Shown: in pieces, positions 22,991-34,426 of the stretch
Layout of the letters: the number at the start of each line of letters is the position of its first letter
Numbering within the stretch: position 1 is the first letter of the stretch
Source: Chinchilla lanigera
Taxonomy: Eukaryota > Chordata > Mammalia > Rodentia > Chinchillidae
Assembly: GCF_000276665.1 (NCBI RefSeq)
Contig: NW_004955447.1
Span: forward strand, 12,193,024-12,257,023
Length of the DNA: 64,000 nucleotides
Direction: 5' to 3'
The notes under the pieces: model-generated
The model's database searches: none
What the model was told of the DNA's origin: nothing
The model's input: only the letters and a program-made list of their open reading frames with translations
Translations under genes and position numbers: made by a program

Positions 22991-23924
22991 TTTTTATATA
23001 TCTTCTAATTTTTTGCATACTTATTTGAAGAAAAAAAATTATCTTTCGCATTAGATCTGGGAAAGGGGCAATGGAGCAATGTAGTAAAATGACCAAACAA
23101 TCTCTGAAAGTTTGGAGATTTATTCCTTCATGAGGCATACTAATTTCAGCATGTTCTGATAGGAAAATTTCAAGGAAGTTTATCGTGTGTCACAAGCATC
23201 ACTTGTGCAATTGAAGCCCGCAGAACTTCAAATGTTTACTTCAGAGTTTCTGGAAAACGAGCTATTTGAGTAAATATCAAGTTCTTCTTTTTAACTACTA
23301 AAATATTTGTAAGTTTTAAAGCTTAGGGATTTGCAAAGTCTTGTCCATTAGTCATGGTTTCCTTACCTTAACACCATGAAGATTTTCACTGCAGTGTTAT
23401 ACTTTTATTGGTCACTGTTCCATCATTTTTGAATAATTTGTGGAGGTATTTGGCAAGGACCTTCAAAATTAGTTCAGGAAAAATGATGGAATAAGTCCAT
23501 TATTATTTTTCTTGCACTCAGTAATTCTGTTATATTACATTACATTATGATTCTATTCGATATATGATCAGTACTTCATATGCACAAGTAGTGTGTCTAT
23601 GGAGACAACCAAATGGGGATCCAAATCACTTATTACAAAATTGTGTCTGTAATGAACGCACAGACGTTTTCCTTGTTTTTATTCCCCAGACCGTAGAGAA
23701 ACCATATAGCTTAATTTGGGTCTTGTGACTCAAAGCGTGTGTGGGATCAAAATATGTAGCAGTGAATAGGACAAGGGAACAGCACGTGTTCTTCTCAGAA
23801 AGTGAGGGATTGCAAGCTCGAGAATCGAGGTCACAGCAAGTGTCGGGTATGTATCCTAGGGCCCTGTGGGATGTTTCCCAGATCCAACTCATTTCTGATT
23901 AACTACCCGTCCTCTTCATGTGCA
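22991..23924. other. Unassigned stretch
   Basis: AT-rich, no gene recognised. The 88-codon minus frame at 23626-23892 lacks known motifs. Confidence 0.4.
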
Positions 23925-24052
23925 TGAGGCACTGGTTCTAGAACCCTTGGCAAAATCAATGAAAACGCCTGTCTCTGTATATGACTGCATAGTATAAAGC
24001 CTACACATCTTGCTCTACACTTTAAATCATCTCTAGATTACTTAGTATACTC
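23925..24052 (+). mobile_element. Tigger/MER2-like DNA transposon fragment
   Basis: CACTGGTTCTAGAACCC is followed by AAAATCAATGAAAACGCCTG, TGACTGCATAGTATAAAGCC, and then CACTTTAAATCATCTCTAGA directly followed by TTACTTAGTATAC. The last string is nearly identical to a hallmark of MER2/Tigger-type non-autonomous DNA transposons as I remember the consensus. Only one end is present and no transposase sequence is seen. Confidence 0.6.
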
Positions 24053-27000
24053 AAGTTAAACTTTGGTGACCCTGTTGATCCAATTAGGCCTCATTTACCT
24101 ATACTGTGGCTTTGACCCTCATATTGGTTCTAAGTCCATATAAATTCCCAAACTCCGATTGCTCACACCCCCGATCACCTCCAAAATTCTAGGAAACCAA
24201 AAGAAAACTCAAGCCCATAACCTACCGCGGTTACCACTTTTGGCTGCACCTGTCCTACCTTTTACAGGGGACACTTTCTTTACTGCCAGTGACCCCTGCT
24301 GACTCTGCCCACATAGAAGTTTTCCAAGTACAGGGATTGGTTATGCTTCCTAAGAAAGTTTCGTCTCCCACAGTGCTTCTTCCATTGCTACTGACATGCA
24401 GGAACACATTCTTCACTAGCTTTCCTTTCTATTAGTACTTGTTTAGTCATATTTACCATGATTTTGCTGTTATGCCCAGCATTTTGTAAGAAGCAAGTAA
24501 AACAGAAGCTGTGAAATTTCAAACAATTCTGATGGCTTTTCTGTCTATATATCTGACAAAGAAAGCAAAACATAAGGCACTGAATGGTGTTACTTAGAGT
24601 GGGAGGAGCAGGAGTCAGAGGAAGTACTAACAGGAAGTTTTCTAGGGTCATAATTTAGGGGAGCCTCAAAGCACCTTCCTCAACTACTGAAAATGTTTCC
24701 AGAGCTCCAACATATTACTTAAATTTTCTTTAAAATTGAGCTTGCAGAATCTCAAAATTGGCCTTTTTGAAATTTAAGTAATTAATAATTCAATATATTT
24801 TGGAAAACGTACTTTCTTATAGTTTTTATTCATATTGCCATCATTTGTGTATATGTGTGATTAATACTGTAGATTTTAAGCCATGTAAGTGAAGAAAACT
24901 TACAGTCTTATATGAATAGTTCAGAAATAGATGTTTACTTGAAATACAGATAGCTTACATGAATATATGTAACAAAGAATTATTTTTAAGTCATTTTGAC
25001 CTCACAATGTCTATTACACAAAATCTACTATATAATAATCATAATTATATTGTCTTGTAACCTTTTTAAAAAATTAAAGAAGTTCATGGACTGAATGATA
25101 TTTTTCTTACTAATATACATCCTTAATATGATACTCAATAATTTTACCACTGTACTTCTCTAATTTTAAAGTATTCAAAATTTTTTTGTGGTTTAAGTAT
25201 AAAGAATTTTCACAATTACTATTCATTAGCTAACACCCAATTTTATACCTACATATGCATTTATATAAATGATAGAACTGAAATATATGGTTAATTCAAT
25301 GCAAGCTTTACCTATAATATGAACAAACACTTTAAAATTGACATTCAAATACTTAGTGTACATTCAAGTAAAATACCTTTTGCATAGTTCAATGACTAAA
25401 TATGATTTGTCTTAAGTAATCATGTGATAGTTGATCAAACAGAAAATGACCACAAATGTGGATGATGTGTACATTATGTTTTTAGGATTCCAATGGTAAG
25501 ACGTAAACCTACATTGAATTATGGACTACATGTAAACACTGAAAATGAAGCTCAACTTGGCAACCCCACTAAATTACTAAATGGAAGATAGGTGGTCTCA
25601 TTTAGAGTACTCCCAGAAAAATTAACTCATTTTATTCTCATATGTATATATATATATATATATATATAATTACATATATATACAAACATATAACTTTGTA
25701 AAATTTTAAAGCACATTTCTGGTTATATAACCCCACTAATGTTTATTCTTCTTCATGGCCTAATAATTCTCCTAATACTATCACCTTAGGGGTTAGGATT
25801 CATCATAAAAATATAGGAATCGGTATACAAACATTTAGATATTGAGAACAGTAAAATGGAAGTTACATATGCACTAAAATATTTTCATGATATTCTTAAA
25901 ATTTGATCATGTGCTATGTTAACTGTAGATGGAGAAAAAAATTATGTTTTAATGGGATTAACTCATTTTATAGGCTCACCATGGTAATCAACAGCCCAGC
26001 CAGGACTTTTACACAAAACAATATATCTGCAATGTGGCTGCTATTATGTATGGTCTCATAATGTATATATTAAAATCATAGAATAAATAAATACATGAGC
26101 ATTTCAGTAAATGTATGTGGTAAATATTAAAAGATGAAATAATCTATGAACTATTCATTTAAAAGTATTTACTAATTAAGAGAAGCTTGAAAAACAGATT
26201 GATCACATCACACATAATATCACTTTTTGATAAACAGCCAAACTTTCATTCCACTTGAGGGAGAACAGCACCAGGATGAGAAACATGACTTGATCTCATG
26301 GTCGTGAATCATCAGTTACTGAATCACTTTAATGTGTTTGAAATAGTCCTCTGTGTATCACTGCCAGACTATTTGAAAGGAGACATATTTTTCTATATCC
26401 AAACAAACAAAAGAAGAAAAAACACACAACAATTTCAAATACAAATTACAAGTTTAGTGAAATGGTACTTTATGAAATACAGAGAAAAGTGCAAATCTGT
26501 TTTCTGAAGGTCGGCTTCCCAGAGCATCATAAAGATCGACAAAACGCATACTGTGGAATTCACTTGAGAACCCTGGACTGGAGCCCACCGTCTTGGCTTG
26601 CGGAGTGTGCCGCTTCTCGCTGATAAAATCTGCTTTAACTTTTTACCTCCTTACTAACACCCTCTGCTGCCACTGTAGCCATTTGGATAACTGTAGGAAT
26701 TGATACAAAGGCAGTCTATGGGGAAAACTAATTTATAAAGAATGTAATGCCCACTACGATCAATTCTAAAGTACTTATGTCTCATTGTGGTCTTCTTTCG
26801 GTCTTTGATTTCAGAAATTTTCATCAAACTCTACTTCCATGTTTTATATTCTTTTTCATTTTACAAAATTTATACATATATATCCATATCTTTGTGTTGA
26901 GGTATATATATATACACACATCTACATCATATATACATATCTTCATATTTATATATCTTCATGTTTAGGTAAATCAGAAATAAGACAAAATTGATGATAT

Positions 27001-28459
27001 TTTCAACTCTGCTATCTTTGCCTAGCTATACTATGTGTCTCTTCAAGATTACATTTGTTAATAATCAATTGATCCATTCTTTGGATTGAATCTAAATCGT
27101 TGTAGTATTAATCTCTCCTGTATTTAATATCCTCACCATCAACTCTCTTTATTCTTTTATATCTCTTCCTCTTATAATAATAACAGTATTTAATAAATAT
27201 CTCATATCTTCTAGATACTGTTTTAAATACATTATATTATCTTTGAAAATTTAGAATAGAAAAATAATTGACTAAACAGAATAGCACTGACAGAAACAAC
27301 ACCTATGCATTTCTTACTCAAGAAACTATATTACCAAAAATTCTACAAGAGTTATAGGTTTTATTATAAAATGCAACTTTTCAGAGGGTCAAAACCTGTA
27401 AGACCTTTCTGATGTCTTTGGTGACCTACTTTTATCTTTATACTTAACCTTTTTTCAGCACTGGAAAACTGCTGGGTTTTCACCCTGTTCTACCTCCGTG
27501 AGATCCATGTGTCTGCAGGAATCCCAATTCTTACCCAGCTCACCATATGCTATGAGTATCATGGCTACCACTTTCCAGAAGTAATTTGTCCCCTCAAAAA
27601 GTATCTGGGAGTGCTCTTCTTCATGCAACCATCAAATAAAAACTCTCAAACTCTACTATGAAAAATAAGTTTCCCAGGGAGTAGAAACTTGAGAATAAAA
27701 TAGAATATTTGCCAACCTATCTTAGTGTAATACTTCCACCTAGTATCTATGGCCAATTAATTATTTCTTAAGGACTTTCTCCTCCACCTTTCTGAAACAC
27801 AGAATCTAAGTTCTTATTTCTTTTTAGGTACAAGGCTATAAAACAAGATCAAACCTACTCAATATATTTATGCACATAACAGTTTAAGCCAGGCTGATTT
27901 CTACTGTGAACCCCTCTTGAGTTATTTGCCAAAATACAGGAATTGCTGCTGAATGAATTCACTATATAGAGATCATTAAAATCCATCATTTATTCATAGA
28001 AGGTACAAGTAGAAAATATAGCCCTCTGGAAGAAGAATGGGCCATTATAATTAACAAATGGCAAATTATAAAGAGTAGCATTTACTTAAAAGACTGGCCA
28101 ATAAATACAAGGAAACTGCCAAAATTGACCTTTTTTCTGGCAGTGATATTACTATATATGTTCTTATAATTTAAAGTACTTCTGCATCAGCATTTAAGGG
28201 TCAGATAGTGAATAAATTTTGTCACCTGAGCAATTGGATAGTTGGCTACAGAGATGAGACGTGGAGGAAGGAAATCATGTGTTTTGTTTGTAACTCCACT
28301 ACATTTTTTGTTTGATCCTTCTATCACTTCTCCATTTGTCATTTAAATGGTGACTGGATTTGCCACATTATTTATGCTAAAAATAAATGAAATGATCTGC
28401 GTCTTCCGTGGTCACCAGGATTCTCAAATTTATTACTGTTAGCGTCATATGTTCCTGTA
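24053..28459. other. Long AT-rich stretch with (TA)n tracts; one LTR-like patch
   Basis: No supported gene. TA-rich tracts lie at about 25641-25669 and 26875-26960. A GC-richer patch at about 26510-26640 (GTGTGCCGCTTCTCGCTGAT followed by AAAATCTGC) has the look of an LTR R/U5 segment but has no ends that I can define. The piece at 24060-24360 is unassigned. Confidence 0.35.
25641..25669 (+). repeat. (TA)n microsatellite
   Basis: About 13 TA dinucleotides in a near-perfect run. Confidence 0.9.
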
Positions 28460-28460
28460 C

Positions 28461-28562
28461 TTTTTTTTTTTTTTTTTTGGTTCTTCTCCGGTACCAGGAA
28501 CCGAACTCACGACTTTGCGCTTGCCAGGCAAGTGCTTTGCCGCTGAGCTAAATCCCCAGCCC
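28461..28562 (-). mobile_element. ID-type SINE, minus strand
   Basis: T-rich tail, then CTTCTCCGGTACCAGGAACC, GCGCTTGCCAGGCAAGTGC and TTGCCGCTGAGCTAAATCCC. The flanks share TTCCTGTA (28452-28459 and 28565-28572), a short target-site duplication. Confidence 0.9.
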
Positions 28563-30458
28563 TATTCCTGTAGTTTATTTGATTTCTATATTATCTTCTC
28601 CAGGGAATTACTTGCTAATAAATTAAACTTTACATGGTATTAGTAAATTTAAGGTTTGTTTTTGCAATGTTAAAAAGATAAGTGGAAAATTCTCATATTT
28701 AATAAATAGTAACAAATAATTATATTTTACATATCTCTACAGCTGTGCACTAATCCACTCTGATTTAAAAATATACGGACCTGATTTTTATATTATATAA
28801 GTGTTAGAATTGAAGATCTACTAAGACAATGTAGAGAACTTTATCTATAACAAGAACCTGGATCAATTAGAGTGTTACTTATTTGGCTGAGGAAAGAAAT
28901 TATCTTACGTGTATTCAAGGTCAATCCGGCAGCATACTAAGACACTTGTCATAATAAACAGAAATAAGTATGGATCAACATTGGTAATACAAAACACTTA
29001 TTTTTACCACACCACCAATAATTTATTTTATATACAAGTATAAAGATATCTAAAACGTGACATACATTGATGATTTTCTTTCTTTAAATATGCTACGATG
29101 TGTCTACTTATTTCAAAGTTAAGTACAAATGTACCTGCTAAACTTAAAAAATGCAGAAATGTATTGTTTACATAGGAATTCATATTTTTTCTAGAACTTT
29201 GCTTTCCCTTATTTTTCCTATCTTACTAAATAAAAGGAATGTCTTGCCCTTTCCCTGGAGGTACTGTTTCATGACTTTAAGCTCTTTTTTGTCTATTCCT
29301 TCATTTTTAGTCTGCCCTGAGGTCTACACATAAAACCAATATGCTTCACAAGCATCGGATAATCTTATTCTCATTTGCCCTAAATGAGTTGTCTTCTCTT
29401 AGATATTTCTTCTAACTAATATTGATCACAACTGATTTCAAATTTATCATTAAGAGCAAAATATATGCTTCTTATTAAACTCTGGTGTGCTGCATTATTT
29501 ATGATAACATAAATATTAAGGAAAATGTAAGTAAAAGATCTTTTTAAATTATCACTAATGTGTAATGAGTTTCAAAATAAGCAAGTTGATTTTGCCTCTT
29601 ACAAGCATGTTTCCCAAATCACCAAAAATCTTCCTTCCAAAGGACTTCAGTAAAAACCAAAAATAAAATTAAGGACTACCCCACAATAAAATGCAGCAAA
29701 TCCCCAAACTTAGCAAATTCCACCTAAATAATGAAGGTAGAATATTTATAACATATTTAAATGTGTAGTTTTGAAACTCTGGAGCCAGGTCATATGTTTC
29801 TATGTATTAATAATGGATCACTGGTCAAATTTCCAACTTACCTAAAGAAGTCTTAGGCTTGGATGACCACAGATCTACTACAAGATGGCCTATGCCTGAC
29901 GTGTGACCAATATATCCTTAGTGAGCATGGAGATGCGAAGTTGTAAGTGAATGTTGCAGAGAAAGAATGAGATGATATTGTGCCCAGGGGCATGCTAAGC
30001 TACAGCAAGGGGATGCAGAAACACTTAACCCAAACAGGTGTGGTGCAGAGGGCTGATTCACCTTCCCGGAAATATAGGTTCTGCTCTAGTATCTCCCAGT
30101 GGTACAATAGATCTTATTTACTCTCCCTGAGGCAAGCTGCCCTCAAACCTGAGTCAAGTTGCCCTCAAACCCAAGCCACCTGCTTTTGCCTCATTAGTAC
30201 TTTAGCCCTTGCAGTGCCAAAGGACTTTGCTGCAGTTTGAGTTTCTTGACATTTTTCTTCACACAAATGTAAACATGCTTCTTTGAAATCTTTGGCAAAA
30301 TATTACTATAAAAGTTATTCCTAAGCATGCCTTTTTGTTCTAAATATTTCAATATTTCAAATACCAATTCTTTCAAGTTGAAGCTCTATTGGTACTTTAT
30401 TTTTTTCAACAATTCCAGATATTTTGTTTTGTTTTGCTTTGTTGTATTTTTACAAATT
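28563..30458. other. Unassigned stretch
   Basis: AT-rich without a supported gene. At about 30130-30170 a short string (TGCCCTCAAACC) occurs twice about 24 bases apart. The 86-codon frame at 29980-30240 covers it but has no known motif. Confidence 0.4.
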
Positions 30459-30473
30459 AAAAATTACCTGAGA

Positions 30474-30540
30474 CTGGCAAGCTCGAGGTCGTGAGTTCGG
30501 TTCCCGGTACCGGAGAAAAACCAAAAAAAAAAAAAAAAAT
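30474..30540 (+). mobile_element. 5'-truncated ID-type SINE, plus strand
   Basis: Only the 3' half is present: GGCAAGCTCGAGGTCGTGAG, then TTCGGTTCCCGGTACCGGAG, then AAAAACC and an A tail. The duplication AAAAATTACCTGAGA is exact at 30459-30473 and 30535-30549. The truncation therefore happened at insertion and is not a later deletion. The polymerase III A box is absent, so this copy should be silent. Confidence 0.9.
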
Positions 30541-30549
30541 TACCTGAGA

Positions 30550-33015
30550 AAATCTGTCATTTTCCATATACCTACTAAACATGTAATAATGTACATTTGC
30601 CTTCTCAGTTTCATGGAGCACCACAAAAACCATATGCATATTGTGATTCAACAGCTATTGATAAAATATCTGGTCTCAGATGATAATACTGAAACTTGAT
30701 GTAGTTTGACCATGTAGTTGTTGCAATCATAAAAAAGGAAGTATTTAGCAGCCACAGAAAGTTATATGTCTTAATATTAGAACAATGTGAGCAACTATTA
30801 CTTCATTTATTTATTCATTTTATTAAAAAATCAAGGCTAGTTAATGGCAGATAATTTTAAGTATTTATTAATTTATATATCTTAAGTGAAAATAGTTAAT
30901 TTTGAGGAAGCTCTCATTTGCACTGTATTTTTTTATCAAAATAATGCATGTATCCAATTTTTATTTCATCAAAATCCCTATATATTTTTAAAAGTACAAA
31001 TAAGACTTTTAAGAAAAGTACAAATAAGGCTAAAATGTTTTTAATTTGTGAGATTATTATTCATAGAACTCACATTTATGCAATGGATTGTAAGGTGTAA
31101 AAGTATGATAGAAAAGCATTATCAGCAACCATTCTTATGCTTGTAAAAAGTCTATGTATTTGTCTCTTCCTAAGTTTAAAATATTGGCTGTCTGCTATTT
31201 TCTCAGTGCAAAATATATAACTGGCTGCTACAGAAATAAAAATATGTATTATCTGCCTTGCATTTCTCATTAAGCTCCTGAAATATAGCAGTTTTAGGTA
31301 CTCCCAATTGGCATATAAATACAAACTGCTGTTCTGTCACTTTATGAAACCCTGGGTTGTGTATTAAGTGTAAATTTTATTTCATTCTGTCAAAGTGCAA
31401 AATATCTGGTGCTAATAGATACATCACTGATAGAACACCTGTAAGGATCCAATTATGTGAAAACACATGTAGTTCTATTGTTATACCAAAATATTTAATT
31501 GAGAAACAAATACAATTTTCCATTTTAACAAATTAAGGTTAAGCCTTATCTCTTCTTAAACATTGCAGCCAGAAAAAAAAATCTGGGCAGTCATATTGCT
31601 GTGGACAAGGAGAAATTGCTACAAATACAGGAAAGTCATAAGATTGTCTTGGTCAGCCATCTGTCTTAATGGAACACACTTAGCCCTGTTTTCTAGACAT
31701 CAGACATGCCTGCAGGAATGGATGGTAAGACTAAGAGTGTGGGAATATGGGCCCAAACCTCCACTGACAAGAACAGATTCAAGAGTAAAATAATCACACT
31801 GATAGATCCTGTAGGAAAAGACGTTTCTATTCTAAGGTTTCTAGCTTATCACAAATTCTGAAAAGAAACGTTTGCTTAGATACCATCTTATACTCAATCC
31901 TCAGAGTAAACAGACTGATAATAGAGACATCCCATTAAAAATGTTTCATTTCATTGATTTCATGGTGTTTTTAACTGTCCTGCTCTTGCTTTGAATTCAT
32001 TGTTTAAATAATTTCATGTCATAATATTTGCAAACGTACTAGTTCATGTTTATTATTTTATTTAATATACACTACTATTAGTTTTCTAAGATGTGATGTG
32101 AAATCTGCTAGTATATTGTTTTAGTTACTCACTACATGAAAATGGATGTATTTTATTTTCAATACCCACAATTTATATTGAGCTTATGAACTTTTGTGAC
32201 AGGGTTGCATTTTTTAAGATCATTCTACAATAAAGCCTTAATGGCCTACTTCATATAGAAACTATACTCAGTACATAGTTGCTGAACAGATAAACAAATA
32301 TTAGCAAAGGAAAAACTTTGAAGGGAAAATTAATTCAGCTTATACTTGAGACCTGAGCATTATTATAAACTTTAATATTTCTTAATAATTCCATTCAAAA
32401 TGGGTAAAGGATCTAGGTTAGATATATTTAAAAGTGTTATGAATTAAATTATCTTTCCGATACTGTGAGGTGGGTAACTCTAATTTTAATATAATTTATT
32501 CCACTTTTAATATTGCATTTCTTCTGGATAATACAAAAAAGCTATAATCTAATATTACAATTATTTTATAATTTATTTGTTACATTCTCTTTCACTTACT
32601 AATCCATCTTAATACTATGTAAATTTAGTAGTCAACTATGCCAAAGAATTTTACATGTCAGCCTTTAGTAAGAAGCTGAAGTAAATGTGGGGCAGGCTGG
32701 TTAATTTCTTTATTTGAATACTTACATTTGTTTACTGTCTGCACTGCTAATAAACTTTGCAGGACTTACAACCTCTGCAGTAATTATTTAAGAATATGCA
32801 ATATTCTCATCACTTTTATTACCTCATTTTAATATTAAGAGACAAATTTTTAAAATTTACAGTTGTCAATCATTTATGAATATATATATATATTCATGAA
32901 CACATAAAACACATCCCTTATATGTCTGTTTTTCTTTCTTGATTTGTTATTATATCACTTCATTTTCCTCTCATAACATATGTGTAAGAGCATATATCAA
33001 AGTGGTTCATTTAAA
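30550..33015. other. AT-rich stretch, nothing recognised
   Basis: About 2.5 kb without a supported gene. The 76-codon frame at 31563-31793 has no recognisable motif. A TA-rich tract lies at about 32880-32893. Confidence 0.45.
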
Positions 33016-33019
33016 GAAT

Positions 33020-34030
33020 AATATCTAACAACCCACAGAGTGGGAAAAAAATTTGGACAGCTGTTCCTCAGACAAAGTGCTAATATCTAGAATATATGAA
33101 GAACTCAAAAAATCAAACCACTCAAATTTAAAGACTCAATACAAAATTGGCCATCTGAAATGAAAAGACAGTACTCAGATGAAGACAAAGAAATACATGA
33201 AAAAATATTCAACATCACTGGTCATTTGAGAGATGTACATTAAAACACTGGTGAGATTCCATCTCACTCCAGAAAGAATCCCGATTATCAAGAAATCAAC
33301 AAATAACAAATAATGGTGGGGTTGTGGGGAAACTTTTCCACCTTTTGTGGGAGAGTACACTGGTGCAATCACGGTGGAAATCAGTGAGGAGAGTCTTCAA
33401 AACACTAAAACTAGAGGTTCCACTGATCTCAGCTTTTTCCCTTCTTCGTATTTTCCTGAAAGAATTTAAAACATCGACCGCGGTGATGTATGCACACCAA
33501 CGTTTACCGCACTAGAGTTCGTCATAGCTAAATCTTGAAAACAGGCCAAATGCCCATCAACTGAAGAACAAAGAAAGATGTGCTTTTTTATGCGATGAAG
33601 TACTATTCAGCAGCAAAGGATAAACTTGAAAGACTTCTAGGTACTGAAAGGACCTTGAGGCCACACTCTTAGGTGAAATAAATCAAACACATGTATAAAT
33701 ATTGCTTTGATTTTCTGATGTGAGAAACCAAAAGTGTAAATAAGGACGAGAATGTATACTAAATATTATGAAATAGGAAGAAAAACCTCTATTGGGAAGG
33801 GGATTAGGCAGGTGGGAGGGGTAAAAGAAGGAAGGGAAAAGAAGAAAAGAAGGAAAAATGGAAACAGAGCATTTGTAAACAAAGAGGGGAAGAGGGGTTC
33901 AACGGAGGGGAAGGGAAGGGGGAAAAAGAGAAATTGAGATAAGATGTGTACAGGTATGAAGTCCCTAAGATGAAACACATCATTATCTGTATTTCACATG
34001 CACCAGTGAATTTAATTAATAAAGAAAATC
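33020..34030 (+). mobile_element. L1 3'-end fragment, plus strand
   Basis: Consecutive L1 landmarks are GCTAATATCTAGAATATATG, AAATTGGCCATCTGAAATG, TTCAACATCACTGGTCATTT, GAGATTCCATCTCACTCCAG, CTTGAAAACAGGCCAAATGC and TACTATTCAGCAGCAAAGGA, followed by the typical G/A-rich 3' UTR tract (33790-33940). It ends near TTTAATTAATAAAGAAAATC. No ORF2 frame survives. Orientation is opposite to the L1 at 16.5-19.6 kb. Confidence 0.85.
33785..33942 (+). repeat. Polypurine tract of an L1 3' UTR
   Basis: A run of almost only G and A, rich in GGGAAGG and AAGAAAAG motifs. L1 3' UTRs often carry such a tract. It produces low-complexity frames on both strands that are not genes. Confidence 0.85.
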
Positions 34031-34364
34031 ATCTGGAAGAATACAGAAGAGAAATAATATCAAGCAGTGAATGCTTTTTAATAAAAGCACACAAGAGAAT
34101 CATGGGAGATACATGGAAATACTACAGAGAAATGAAAGAGCCGGCTGAATAAAAATGATAGAATGTTCAATTTAAATTCTTTTTTCAATTGACAAATCAG
34201 AAAAAATAACTTATAAATGGCTAATGTTTCTGATATGACTGTCATAGTCTTGGACTCTGAAAGTTTTATCATGTTATCAATAAAGATTTCAGAGTTTACA
34301 TCATAAGTAGGAATTTGTTTTTAATTTCTATGAACATAAATGTGACTATATTCCAACTCATTGC

Positions 34365-34426
34365 AATATATCTGTCTAAAAGGCAGATATTCTATAATAT
34401 ATCTGTCTAAAAGGCAGATTCTATAA
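34365..34426 (+). repeat. Tandem duplication, unit about 31 bp
   Basis: AATATATCTGTCTAAAAGGC continues into AGAT(AT)TCTAT and is repeated immediately, with a two-base length difference. Each unit holds a small inverted repeat (ATCTG...CAGAT). Confidence 0.85.

Noticed and set aside
33766..33978. Lysine/glycine-rich and Phe/Pro-rich frames on opposite strands
   Set aside because: Both come from the L1 3' UTR polypurine tract.
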